Assembly: GCA_018266075.1 (NCBI GenBank) | Contig: JAFEBB010000026.1 | Span: 26,001 to 90,000 of the forward strand | Direction: 5' to 3' | Source: Deltaproteobacteria bacterium | GTDB lineage: Bacteria > Myxococcota > Myxococcia > Myxococcales > SZAS-1 | Length of the DNA stretch: 64,000 nucleotides | Notes under the pieces: generated by a model | Database searches by the model: none | The model's input: the letters and a program-made list of their open reading frames with translations, nothing else | What the model was told of the DNA's origin: nothing | Made by a program: the position numbers and the translations under genes | In this document: positions 8,622 through 16,788 of the stretch, in pieces | Layout of the letters: each line of letters begins with the position of its first letter | How positions within the stretch are numbered: the stretch's first letter is position 1

Positions 8622-8843
8622 TTACGGCAGCGGCATGTTCAGCACGTAGTAGACGCTGTCGAGATACATGTTGATCGCGTTGAGCAACGCGGGGAGCACG
8701 TAGGCGATGGCGGTGGCGCCACCGACGACCGAGCCGAACAAGGTGATGGTGGAGTACTCCACCATCGCCTGGCCGCCCTGACCGCGCAGGAGCCCCAGCC
8801 AACTCGATTCGCGAACCGTCTGCCGCCAAATTCCAAAGCGCAT
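8622..8843 (-). CDS. Flp-type small pilin-like protein
   Basis: 73 residues, the size of Flp pilins. GQGGQAMVEYSTITLFGSVV has the Flp/TadE pattern: G/A at the likely prepilin cleavage site, Glu five residues into the mature end, a Tyr directly after the Glu, then a long hydrophobic helix. It is the first gene of the minus-strand pilin-like operon and has a good Shine-Dalgarno sequence (GAGGTGA) about 8 nt before the ATG, consistent with high expression of a major subunit. The prepilin peptidase and the Tad core proteins are not in this window. Confidence 0.65.
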   Translation of the reverse strand: MRFGIWRQTVRESSWLGLLRGQGGQAMVEYSTITLFGSVVGGATAIAYVLPALLNAINMYLDSVYYVLNMPLP

Positions 8844-9078
8844 GGGTTGGTCACCTCGACGGAAAGCAGTCTACGTCGGCTCGAGAAGCAAAAACGTCGG
8901 TCAGATGGACGCGCCGGAGCCGCGCAAGCACGTAACGTCGTTGTCTATTTTGACATCGAACGTGATCCAGATCGCGCAGCCCAAACGGGTATTCTGCGTT
9001 CCGGATCACACCTCGCGGGATTTGCCGCGCCGTTCGACCTGACGCGGATCAGCCTGAAACCACGACGAAATTACCCAT
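8844..9078. other. Intergenic region, upstream of the pilin-like operon
   Basis: 235 bp between two minus-strand genes. It must carry the promoter of the pilin-like operon (minus strand), but I could not find a convincing sigma-70 or sigma-54 box. An AT-rich patch near 8942-8957 (TGTC-N6-GACA) is the only feature that stands out. No ORF with family resemblance was seen. Confidence 0.4.
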
Positions 9079-10269
9079 TCACGGCACGGTGAGCGTGGCC
9101 TGGCTGCGGTGGCAGCCGAGGTCGCGGACCTCGAGGGTGTGGGTGCCTTGGGCACCTGCCGGGAGCCGGCCGACGAAGGCGTCGAGCGAGGATTGGTAGC
9201 TGCCGAGGATCGGCTGACCGTCGAGGGTGGCGTCGATGATGGCGTCGAGGTGATCGCCGCTCGCGAAGATCTCGCCGTTCACCAGCTGCGCCGCAGAGAG
9301 CGTGGCCGCGGGCGCGCTGGGATCGCAGACGATGCCCGGGAGCGCTTGCCAGTCCTCACCGCCGCGGCCGTCGCGCACGACCACCCAGAGCGTGAAGTGG
9401 CGATCGCCGGGGATGACGTGCTCGATGCCGTCGCCCACGCCGTCGGGGATGTTGAGGAACTGCTGCACGGTCGTGTCGTTGTCCGTGGTGCGGTCCTGCG
9501 CGAGGCTGCCCGCCGAGGTGAACCAGGAGAAAGCGGCCGTTTCGGTGCGCGGATCGGGCGTGCCGTCGAGGCCGATGGCCACGTAGCTCTCGTGGGCGCC
9601 GCTCGAGGCGCGGGCGAAGAGGGGCACGCTGGTGCCGGGCAGCGCGAGCAGCGGGTGCTCGGGGCGGATCTCGTCGGTATCCGTCGCGACGAGGCCGAGC
9701 TCGGGGTTGTGGTTGAGGTTGGGCTCCTCGCTCACGCGCAGCCGCTTGATGACGAGCTGGCTGGGGATCTGCTTGCTCACCACGAGCTGGAAGAGCTGCG
9801 CGGCGCTCGCGCCCTGCGGCAGCGACGACACGTCAGTTCCCAGCGCCACCCCGAGCACCACCGCGAGCACGCCCGCCTGCCGGGTGACGGCGTTCGCGGG
9901 CTGCGCGTCGAAGAGCCCCGCGGGCGCGGTGTAGCTGGCGGTGTTGATGCCCAGGAAGTGCGCGCCAGGGGGCAGCCCGCCATCGGCGACGAAGAGCCCC
10001 TGCGCGTCGGCGACGGTCTGGTACTGCGAGCAGGGGTTGGAGCCCAGCCCGGTGGGATCCGGATCGCACGCCAGGTAGAGCATGGTGATGGGCAGCCCGG
10101 GCTGGCCCGGATCCACCACCAGCGAGGCGAGGTTGGCGGTGTCGCCCGGGTGCAGATCCGGCGGATCCGCGCGCATGCCCAGCACGCGGAAGCCGGCGAC
10201 CTGCGACTGCGGCGCGAAGTCGGTGCCGCAGCCCGCGAGCAGGAGCGCGAAGAGAGCGAGGCGGCGCAT
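9079..10269 (-). CDS. Lipoprotein, unknown function
   Basis: 396 residues. The N-terminus MRRLALFALLLAGCG ends in a lipobox (LAGC), so the mature protein is an N-terminally lipidated envelope protein. The mature part is beta-rich and hydrophilic, with proline/glycine turns resembling Ig-like or adhesin-type folds (for example TLEVRDLGCHRSQATLTV at the end), but I cannot assign a family. Its ATG directly abuts the stop of the upstream TonB receptor gene, so the two are co-transcribed. It may be the surface lipoprotein partner of that receptor. Confidence 0.65.
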   Translation of the reverse strand: MRRLALFALLLAGCGTDFAPQSQVAGFRVLGMRADPPDLHPGDTANLASLVVDPGQPGLPITMLYLACDPDPTGLGSNPCSQYQTVADAQGLFVADGGLPPGAHFLGINTASYTAPAGLFDAQPANAVTRQAGVLAVVLGVALGTDVSSLPQGASAAQLFQLVVSKQIPSQLVIKRLRVSEEPNLNHNPELGLVATDTDEIRPEHPLLALPGTSVPLFARASSGAHESYVAIGLDGTPDPRTETAAFSWFTSAGSLAQDRTTDNDTTVQQFLNIPDGVGDGIEHVIPGDRHFTLWVVVRDGRGGEDWQALPGIVCDPSAPAATLSAAQLVNGEIFASGDHLDAIIDATLDGQPILGSYQSSLDAFVGRLPAGAQGTHTLEVRDLGCHRSQATLTVP

Positions 10270-12969
10270 CTAGAACTCTCCCTTCACGCCGAAGGACGGG
10301 ATGATGGGCAGCCCCGAGAGGTAGGCGATCTTCGTATAGTCGAAATTATAAAGTGTATATTCCGGGTTGCGGCGGTTGGTGATGTTCTGCACGTCCAGGT
10401 AGAGCGTGAGCATCCACTTCTCGAAGACGAAGCGCTTGTCCACGCGCGCGTCGAGCTGGAAGAAGGCGGGCACGCGCTCCGAGAAGAAGTCGCCCGGAAT
10501 GGGGATGTAGAGATCGCCGTCCGCGTCGTAGACGCTGGTGGTCACGGGCGTGACCGGGTTGCCGCTGGCGTACTGGCCGCGCACGCCCACGATCCAGTTC
10601 TGGGGCAGCTTGTAGCTGAGGATGGCGATGAGGTGGTGCGGTTGATCGAGCGGGAAGATCGACCAGCCCTTGCTGCCGAAGGTGCTGCAGTCCGGCCGGA
10701 CGTTGTTGAGTGTGAATTGTGAATTGCACACTTCGGTGTGCTCGAGCGAGTAGCTCACCCAGCCGAAGAGGTTCCGGGTGAGCTGCTTGCGGAACAGCAG
10801 TTCGAGGCCGTAGCTGCGGCCCACGCCGCCGTTGTCGTAGCGCTCGGGCACCTGCACGCCATCGCGCACCACGATGGCGTCGGTGGTTTGCACCTGGGCG
10901 AACAGCCACTTGAAGTAGCCCTGAACATCGAGCGTGAAGCCGCTGCCGAAGTCGTGCTCCACGCCGAGCATGTACTGCTCCGCGCCCTCGGGCTGCAGAT
11001 CCGGATTGCCGAGCTTGGGCGTGGTCAGACCCAGTCGATAGTCGGGCGGCTGGTGATACAGGCCGACGGCGGCCTTCAAGGTCGTGGTCTCGCCGAGCTG
11101 CTGGAACGCGGCGATGCGCGGATCCGCGCGGACGGCGTGCAGGTCCTCGTACCAGTCGAGCCGCACGCCAGGGATGATCCGGAGCTTCGGCGTGGGCTGC
11201 CAGAACGCCTGCGCGAGCAGCGACGGCTCGAGGATCTTCCCCGTCGCCTCGGCGCTCACCAGCTCGCGCGAGGTGATCGGATCGGGCAGCTGCTCGACTT
11301 GATAGAACTCCGCGGCCGGTACTTCGGCGGTGTACTTGTAAGGTGCATAGAAGACATCGAGGCCGCCTTCGAGCGTGAGGCTATTGAGTACCTGCCAATC
11401 GAAGAGCTCGTGCACGGCGGTGATGCTGGAACGTGTGTCGCCGCGGATGTCCTCGCCGAGCGAGTTGTCGAGGATGTTGAGCCCGGTTTGCAGCGAGAGC
11501 TTCTGGGTCAAGTTGTCCGTGTATTTGTGCGTCCAGTTCGCGCTCAGCACGTGAAAGCCGATGTGCGTCTCGAAGCTGGCGCGGGCCTCGGGATCGATGT
11601 CGGCGGCGTTGTCGAGGAGCAAGGCGAGCGCGTCGTCCGAGCCGAAGACGGTGACCGTGAGGTGATCGCGCTTGCCCGGCGGATGCCAGTCGAGGCGCGC
11701 CTGGTAGTCGTAGTAGCGCGGCGCAAGTGTGAAATTCAATCCGAAGCTCTTGGGCAGGAATTGATTCAACAGTGCGTCGATGTAGCTGCGCCGGCCGGCG
11801 ATGGCGAAGCTGAGCTGGTCATTGATCGGGCCCTCGAGGAGCACGCTGGCGTCGATGACGTTGGCGTTCACGTAGCCGTGGATGGCGTTCGCATCCGGCG
11901 GGCGCGAGGCGGCGGTGATGAGCCCGCCGATGGCGCGGCCGTGGTCGACGTTGAAGTTGCCGGGGCTGAAGGTGATGTCCTGCAACAGATCCGCGTTGTA
12001 GACGCTGGTGAGTCCACCGAAGTGGAAGAGCTGCGGCACCACGGCGTCGTCGATGTACACGCGCGTGTCCCAGGGCTTGGAGCCGCGGACAATCAACAAT
12101 CCAATTCCATAAGGCGCTCGCGCGACGCCAGGCAGGTTCTCGACAACTTTGAGCGCGTCGCCCTGCGTGCCCGGGATGAGCCGGATCTCCTCTTCGCTGA
12201 GCGTGGTGCGCGCGACTTCCTTGCGCACGCGCTCGGCGGTGACCGTGCTCTCGAAGCCCGAGTAGCTGTTCGCCATCACATAGTACGTGGCGTGCGTGGC
12301 CTGCCCCGGCGCGACGGCTTCTTGCGTCTCGAAGCGCTGGTGATCCGCCAGCGACACGACGACGGAGTACGTCCCCGGCGGCAAGTCCTCGAACTCGAAG
12401 TGGCCCTTCTCGTCGGTCTTGGTCGTGCTCGGGGCGGATCCGGATCCGCCGTCCGGCTCGGCCACGACGACGTCCGCGAACGCGAGCGGCTTGCGCGTTC
12501 CGCGCTCGAGCGCGCGGCCTTCGAACGTCACCTGGTGCTTGGGCTCGGGCGGCCCGGCGTCGGTGCCTTCGGGGCCGGCGTCGGGCGTCTCGGGCGCGAG
12601 GGTGAAGCTGTAGCGATATTGGATCCGCACCGGCGCGGGCGCGTTGTCGATTTCCGCGGGCGAGAACACGAACTGCTTCACCGCGCCGAGCGCCGCTTCG
12701 TCGAAGCCGTGGCCTGCGCCCTGGAGCACCTGCGCATCGGCGACGTGGCCTTTGTCGTCGATGTCCACCTGCAGCACCACTTCGCCTTGCAGGTGCTGCG
12801 CCTCGGCGTCGGGCGGGTAGGGCGCGGGCACGAACGTGACCAGCGCGGGCGGCTTGGTGAGCACGCCCTTGGGGCCGGCGTCGGCCTGCGCGTCGGCGTT
12901 GGCGCTGTCCGCGAACGCGCGCGGAACACTCAGCGTCGCGAGCAGCAGACCGGCGAGGAGCAGGCGCAT
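10270..12969 (-). CDS. TonB-dependent outer-membrane receptor with N-terminal TonB C-terminal-like domain
   Basis: 899 residues. Order: signal peptide (MRLLLAGLLLATLSVPRAFA); a TonB-CTD-like domain at about 40-125 (PYPPDAEAQHLQGEVVLQVD, then FDEAALGAVKQFVFSPA), the fold normally found at the end of the energy transducer TonB; a DAG-rich linker; a carboxypeptidase-regulatory-like beta-sandwich at about 150-240 (GHFEFEDLPPGTYSVVVSLA); a plug domain (IPGTQGDALKVVENLPGVAR); and a C-terminal 22-strand-type barrel ending in Phe. Putting a TonB-type domain on the receptor itself is unusual in textbook systems, though TonB-domain/receptor fusions are seen in Myxococcota. The substrate is unknown. Followed immediately by a lipoprotein gene. 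Confidence 0.88.
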   Translation of the reverse strand: MRLLLAGLLLATLSVPRAFADSANADAQADAGPKGVLTKPPALVTFVPAPYPPDAEAQHLQGEVVLQVDIDDKGHVADAQVLQGAGHGFDEAALGAVKQFVFSPAEIDNAPAPVRIQYRYSFTLAPETPDAGPEGTDAGPPEPKHQVTFEGRALERGTRKPLAFADVVVAEPDGGSGSAPSTTKTDEKGHFEFEDLPPGTYSVVVSLADHQRFETQEAVAPGQATHATYYVMANSYSGFESTVTAERVRKEVARTTLSEEEIRLIPGTQGDALKVVENLPGVARAPYGIGLLIVRGSKPWDTRVYIDDAVVPQLFHFGGLTSVYNADLLQDITFSPGNFNVDHGRAIGGLITAASRPPDANAIHGYVNANVIDASVLLEGPINDQLSFAIAGRRSYIDALLNQFLPKSFGLNFTLAPRYYDYQARLDWHPPGKRDHLTVTVFGSDDALALLLDNAADIDPEARASFETHIGFHVLSANWTHKYTDNLTQKLSLQTGLNILDNSLGEDIRGDTRSSITAVHELFDWQVLNSLTLEGGLDVFYAPYKYTAEVPAAEFYQVEQLPDPITSRELVSAEATGKILEPSLLAQAFWQPTPKLRIIPGVRLDWYEDLHAVRADPRIAAFQQLGETTTLKAAVGLYHQPPDYRLGLTTPKLGNPDLQPEGAEQYMLGVEHDFGSGFTLDVQGYFKWLFAQVQTTDAIVVRDGVQVPERYDNGGVGRSYGLELLFRKQLTRNLFGWVSYSLEHTEVCNSQFTLNNVRPDCSTFGSKGWSIFPLDQPHHLIAILSYKLPQNWIVGVRGQYASGNPVTPVTTSVYDADGDLYIPIPGDFFSERVPAFFQLDARVDKRFVFEKWMLTLYLDVQNITNRRNPEYTLYNFDYTKIAYLSGLPIIPSFGVKGEF

Positions 12970-12995
12970 GGCGGCGCCCGGTTATAGCGCGGCAC

Positions 12996-13703
12996 CTACT
13001 TCTTCACAGCGTCGCTGACGATGAACGCCTTGCCGTTGCTCGCGCCCGTGATTTCCCAGATCTCCTCAGCGCCGTCGCAATCGCTGGTGCCCACCGCGCG
13101 CACCACGAACTTCGCCCCGCGGCCCTTGCCCTCGGAGGTGAAGCTGTAGCGGAAGTGCAGCGGCTCCTTCGGTGCGAAGCCGAGCGCCTTCCAGGTCGCG
13201 CCGGAGAACGTCTTCGCGTCGGGCACGCAGAGCTTGGTCGGCTGGCTGCAGCAGGGCGCGGCCGGCGTGTACTCCTCCGTCGCGGGAAACTCGAAGTCGG
13301 GTTTGGGCCCGTTCTTGAGGCGCAGCTGGCGCGCGGCCTGGCCGAGCGCGCGCAAGTTGGACACCGCCTCCGAGGCCACGCCTTCCTGGCGCAGCCTGGC
13401 GGTCTCGGGACTGGCCACGTCGGCGGCGGTGGACGACTCGTGGAACGCCTGGCCGATGCCGGGACACGCGCGCATCAACGCCCGACCGGGATGCGCCACG
13501 CCGCATGCCTGCTCGGCTTCGGAGAGCGCGCTGCACTTCTCGAGGAAGTGGCCGCGCAAGGTCGCGATCCGCGAGGCGTCGCCGTGGAGCACGTCGCCGA
13601 CGACGTCTTGCTTGAAGTCCTTGCCGTGCTCGATGTCGGACCAGATCTGGCTGCAGCGATCGCCGCTGGCGGCGAGGGCGAGGGCGAGCAAGGAAGCGAG
13701 CAT
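12996..13703 (-). CDS. Exported protein with pilin-like C-terminal domain
   Basis: 235 residues from the ATG at 13703, which begins the signal-like sequence MLASLLALALAASGDRC; an in-frame upstream ATG would add a charged extension. The C-terminal half (ALGQAARQLRLKNGPKPDF, WKALGFAPKEPLHFRYSF, AVGTSDCDGAEEIWEITGA) resembles the C-terminal domain of type IV pilin-like proteins of Myxococcota, but the class III prepilin N-terminus with its methylated Phe and long helix is missing. There are at least nine cysteines. It lies 26 nt upstream of the TonB receptor gene and may be first in that operon. Confidence 0.6.
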   Translation of the reverse strand: MLASLLALALAASGDRCSQIWSDIEHGKDFKQDVVGDVLHGDASRIATLRGHFLEKCSALSEAEQACGVAHPGRALMRACPGIGQAFHESSTAADVASPETARLRQEGVASEAVSNLRALGQAARQLRLKNGPKPDFEFPATEEYTPAAPCCSQPTKLCVPDAKTFSGATWKALGFAPKEPLHFRYSFTSEGKGRGAKFVVRAVGTSDCDGAEEIWEITGASNGKAFIVSDAVKK

Positions 13704-13786
13704 GGGCACCGTCCGGGAGTGGCCAAGCATGGTCCGACTGGGCCCGGAACTGAAGTCCGGCGAAGGAAGCATTAAGCTCGGGATCC
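13704..13786. other. Divergent intergenic region
   Basis: 83 bp between divergently transcribed genes, so both promoters must lie here or in the flanking coding ends. I see no clear -35/-10 pair. The GAAGGA before the plus-strand ATG is a plausible ribosome-binding site. Confidence 0.3.
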
Positions 13787-14509
13787 ATGGCCCCGGACAC
13801 GCTGGCCTATCGCGAGGAGCTCCGCCCCCAGCTGCCGCGCTGGTACCGCGGCTGGGAGCACTTCGCGTTCACCAACGTCCTGCTCGGCGGGATCACGCTG
13901 GCGCTGATCGCCCGGGTTCACGCGCCGCGCGCCCTCGACTTCCTCGCGATTCCGGCCGCGTTCGTGATGTCGAACCTGGTGGAGTACGTGGCCCACCGCT
14001 ATCCGCTGCACCGGCCGCTCGGGCCATTTCGATATATCTATAAAGCCCACGGCATCCGGCACCACCGCTTCTTCACGGGCGACACGCCGGAGCACATGAC
14101 CACCGACAAGCCCTTCGACTTCGCGGTGGTCCTCTTCGGGCCGCAGTCGCAGCTGGCGATGCTGGGCGGCGTGGGCTTTCCGCTGACGTGGCTGACGGAG
14201 CGGCTCGCGGGCCACGACGCGGCGATGATCTTCGGCGCCACGGCGACGGCGTACTTCCTGACCTACGAGTGGCTGCACCTCCTTTACCACCTGCCGGCGA
14301 GCCATCCGCTCACGCGGCTGCCCGGGCTCGCGCGGCTGCAGAACCACCACCGGCTGCACCACGAGCCGCGGCTGATGTCGAAGTGGAACTTCAACATCAC
14401 CTTCCCCATCTTCGACGCCATCTTGGGAACGAACATTCAGGAAGAAACCAGGAACCAGGAACCAGGAACCAGGAACCAGCCCGACGCGCCCGAGATTCAG
14501 TCGCGCTGA
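13787..14509 (+). CDS. Fatty acid hydroxylase / sterol desaturase superfamily membrane protein
   Basis: 240 residues. Several hydrophobic helices and the histidine boxes of the di-iron membrane hydroxylase superfamily are present: HRYPLH, HGIRHHRF, the helix with LHLLYH and HHRLHH. The iron-binding histidines sit on the cytoplasmic side in the family. It probably hydroxylates or desaturates a lipid acyl chain, but the substrate cannot be inferred. The last about 20 residues (EETRNQEPGTRNQ and on) are encoded by a heptanucleotide DNA repeat and look like an accidental extension. The gene contains one GATATATC octamer (14031). Confidence 0.85.
   Translation: MAPDTLAYREELRPQLPRWYRGWEHFAFTNVLLGGITLALIARVHAPRALDFLAIPAAFVMSNLVEYVAHRYPLHRPLGPFRYIYKAHGIRHHRFFTGDTPEHMTTDKPFDFAVVLFGPQSQLAMLGGVGFPLTWLTERLAGHDAAMIFGATATAYFLTYEWLHLLYHLPASHPLTRLPGLARLQNHHRLHHEPRLMSKWNFNITFPIFDAILGTNIQEETRNQEPGTRNQPDAPEIQSR
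14446..14479 (+). repeat. Heptanucleotide tandem repeat, unit AACCAGG, about 4.9 copies
   Basis: Consecutive copies of AACCAGG run from 14446 to 14479 without mismatch. They form the 3' end of the hydroxylase coding sequence, 30 nt before its stop. Seven is not a multiple of three, so a change in copy number would alter the C-terminal reading frame. The identical unit in reverse complement (CCTGGTT) occurs at 58247-58274. Confidence 0.9.
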
Positions 14510-14521
14510 TAGACTGCGCGG

Positions 14522-15031
14522 ATGTTCGCGCACGTTCTGGCCGGCCTGTTGCTGACGGCCTCGGTGGTCCCTCAAACGGTGGAGCAGCTCACCGATCGCG
14601 CCACGCACGTGGTGCACGCCAAGGTCACGCGTGTGGTGAGCGCGCGCGAGCCGGGGCCTTCCGGCATCTACACGCGCAGCACGCTGAACGTGAGCGAGTG
14701 GCTCAAGGGGCCAGCGCTGAAGAGCGTGAGCCTGCGCCAGTCGGGCGGCACCATCGGCAGCGAGAGCGTGGAGCTGCCCGGCGACGCCATCTTTCACGAA
14801 GGTGAAGAGGTGCTCGCCTTCCTGCGCTGCGACGCCGGCGCGGATCACTGCTCGCTGGTGGGCCTGGCGCAGGGCAAGTACCAGCTCACCCGCGACGCGA
14901 ACGGCAAGCTGCAGGCCACCCGCGACTTCCACGAGACCGCGTTCGTCAAGGGTGCGCCGCTGTCCGGCGGGCCCGAGCCCTTCGACGCCCTCGCCGCCCG
15001 GGTGCGCGCCCGGGTCGGAGGCGGCAAGTGA
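14522..15031 (+). CDS. Small exported protein upstream of metalloprotease
   Basis: 169 residues with a signal-peptide-like N-terminus (MFAHVLAGLLLTASVVPQ). The mature part has a beta-rich pattern: ATHVVHAKVTRVVSA, TLNVSEWLKGP, EEVLAFLRC and a 'YQLTRDANG' strand. Proteins of this type, often found beside matrixin-like proteases in Myxococcota, are uncharacterised. The TGA stop overlaps the GTG of the protease gene (GTGA), implying coupled translation, so a partner or chaperone role for the protease is a fair guess. Confidence 0.6.
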   Translation: MFAHVLAGLLLTASVVPQTVEQLTDRATHVVHAKVTRVVSAREPGPSGIYTRSTLNVSEWLKGPALKSVSLRQSGGTIGSESVELPGDAIFHEGEEVLAFLRCDAGADHCSLVGLAQGKYQLTRDANGKLQATRDFHETAFVKGAPLSGGPEPFDALAARVRARVGGGK

Positions 15032-16788
15032 AGTTGAGATATGTCGCGATATGTCTGATTCTCGCGGTGCCGCTCCGGGCCCGCGCGGACACGCTCTACT
15101 GGCTGGGCGCCAAGCTCCCCAACGGCGCGACCTACCCCGACGGCGGCGGCGACCCCATGCAGTACTGGGTCGACGAGACCCAAGGCACACCTGGCGGCCT
15201 CCCGGTGGCCACGATCGAGCAGCAGACCATCGCCAGCTACGGCCTCTGGCAGGCGGTGGACTGCGCGTACATCGGCTTCAGCTTCCAGGGCGCGATCACG
15301 GATCCGAGCCAGCTCGGCCAGCACGACGACCGCAAGAACGTGATGGACGGCTTCGTGAACAGCTACACCGACCCGCGCTACGCCGACGACCTCGGCGACG
15401 GCATCGCGGTCGGCGTGGCGCTCACCTACAAGCAGAACGGCATCATTCTCGGCTGCGACACCGAGTTCAACGCGCAGGACTACACCTACTCCGACGGCAT
15501 CCCGGCGACCGGAGAGGACTTCCTCTCGCTCGCGAACCACGAGAACGGCCACTGCCTCGGGCTCGATCACGACCCGAACGACTTCAACAGCGTGATGTAC
15601 CCGACCGAGGTGGTGGGCGACCTGCGCCGCACGCTGGATCCGCACGACATCGATAACGTGTGCCAGCTCTATCCGGAGACCGGCTCCATCGGCTCGCCGT
15701 GCTCGGGCTCGAGCTGCGGCGGCTCGCTTTCGTGCATCCAGGATCCGATCAACGGCGGCAACTTCTGCTCGCACAGCTGCGACGCGTCGAACCCGAGCAC
15801 GTGCGAGGCGGGCTTCGGTTGCCGCGCGTCGCAGGCGATCGCGGGCGCGAGCGCGGCGTGCTTCCCCGGCGACGGCGACTTCTCGCCCAACATCGGCGAC
15901 CCGTGCGGCGCGGACACCGACTGCCACGGCGCCAACGCGATGTGCATCACCGGCTGGTCGGGCGGCTACTGCAGCCAGTACTGCGACTCGTCGACGTGCC
16001 CCACGGGAGATGTCTGCGCGCAGCTCGACGCGCAGCACTTCTATTGCACCTCGGCGTGCACCACCTACGCGGGCGGCTGCCGCGCGGGCTACGCCTGCTT
16101 CGGCTACGACACCGGCGGCGACGGCTTCTGCATCCCCGCCTGCGCGCAAGACGCCGACTGCGGCGGCACCGATCTCTGCCTCGCCGACGGCATCTGCTAC
16201 CCGCCCGGCAACGCCGGCAGCTACGTGGGCCACGCGTGCCTCTCGAGCACCGACTGCCCCACCGGCGATTTCTGCATCCCCGCGTCGGACTCGAGCGGCC
16301 ACAGCACCGGCTGGCCCGGCGGCTACTGCGCGGCCCCGTGCGGCGCCGGCCAGGACGCGAACCGCCCCTGCGGCGCGGGCGCGACGTGCGTGATCGCCGG
16401 CGCCGAGGGCCAGGCCTACTGCCTCCAGAACTGTGACGCCCAGGGCGGCTGCCGCCAGGGCTACACCTGCGTGGTCAAGCCCGACGCGAGCCACACCGAG
16501 CAGCAAGTCTGCGCGCCAGGCTGCGCGTCCGACAGCGATTGCGCCGTGGGCGAGCGCTGCACCGGCGGCGCCTGCGTGGATCCGAACGGCGGCAGCACCG
16601 GGAGCTGCACGCTCTGCGGCGACGGCGGCATCACCCAGACCACCACCGGCAGCGGCAGCACCGGCTCCAGCTCGCCGCCTCCGGCCACGCCGTCCGGCTG
16701 CGGTTGCGGCGCCGGTGGATCCGTGGATCTCATGGCTCTCGGCGTGCTGATGTGCTTGCTCGGCGCGCGTCGGAGACGGGCATGGTGA
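15028..16788 (+). CDS. Matrixin-like zinc metalloprotease with cysteine-rich repeats and MYXO-CTERM tail
   Basis: 586 residues. The GTG start overlaps the previous stop; a signal peptide (LRYVAICLILAVPLRARA) follows. The protease domain spans about 20-220, with the metzincin zinc motif HENGHCLGLDH at about 171-181 and VMYP (Met-turn) at about 191. After it come about 300 residues of cysteine-rich modules (DADCGGTDLCLADGICY-type) resembling those of other myxobacterial surface proteins, a Thr/Ser/Gly linker, and a C-terminal sorting signal: GCGCGAGG, hydrophobic helix, RRRR. This is the MYXO-CTERM arrangement with an invariant Cys, processed by a myxosortase and linked to type II secretion in the family. 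The first codons contain the GATATGTC doublet. Confidence 0.85.
   Translation: MKLRYVAICLILAVPLRARADTLYWLGAKLPNGATYPDGGGDPMQYWVDETQGTPGGLPVATIEQQTIASYGLWQAVDCAYIGFSFQGAITDPSQLGQHDDRKNVMDGFVNSYTDPRYADDLGDGIAVGVALTYKQNGIILGCDTEFNAQDYTYSDGIPATGEDFLSLANHENGHCLGLDHDPNDFNSVMYPTEVVGDLRRTLDPHDIDNVCQLYPETGSIGSPCSGSSCGGSLSCIQDPINGGNFCSHSCDASNPSTCEAGFGCRASQAIAGASAACFPGDGDFSPNIGDPCGADTDCHGANAMCITGWSGGYCSQYCDSSTCPTGDVCAQLDAQHFYCTSACTTYAGGCRAGYACFGYDTGGDGFCIPACAQDADCGGTDLCLADGICYPPGNAGSYVGHACLSSTDCPTGDFCIPASDSSGHSTGWPGGYCAAPCGAGQDANRPCGAGATCVIAGAEGQAYCLQNCDAQGGCRQGYTCVVKPDASHTEQQVCAPGCASDSDCAVGERCTGGACVDPNGGSTGSCTLCGDGGITQTTTGSGSTGSSSPPPATPSGCGCGAGGSVDLMALGVLMCLLGARRRRAW
15038..15055 (+). repeat. GATATGTC doublet, 10-bp phase
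   Basis: Two perfect copies of GATATGTC at 15038-15045 and 15048-15055, starting 7 nt after the stop of the preceding gene and lying inside the first codons of the metalloprotease. One of four such doublets in the window, all on the plus strand and just after a stop codon. Confidence 0.85.

Noticed and set aside
8942..8957. TGTC-TATTTT-GACA as a possible operator or promoter of the pilin-like operon
   Set aside because: Four-base arms only, and no matching -35/-10 partner; within chance expectation for a 235-bp gap.
10712..10726. GTGAATT repeated twice in the TonB receptor gene as another heptad repeat
   Set aside because: Only two copies, in a conserved barrel region; too short to separate from chance, though it fits the period-seven theme.
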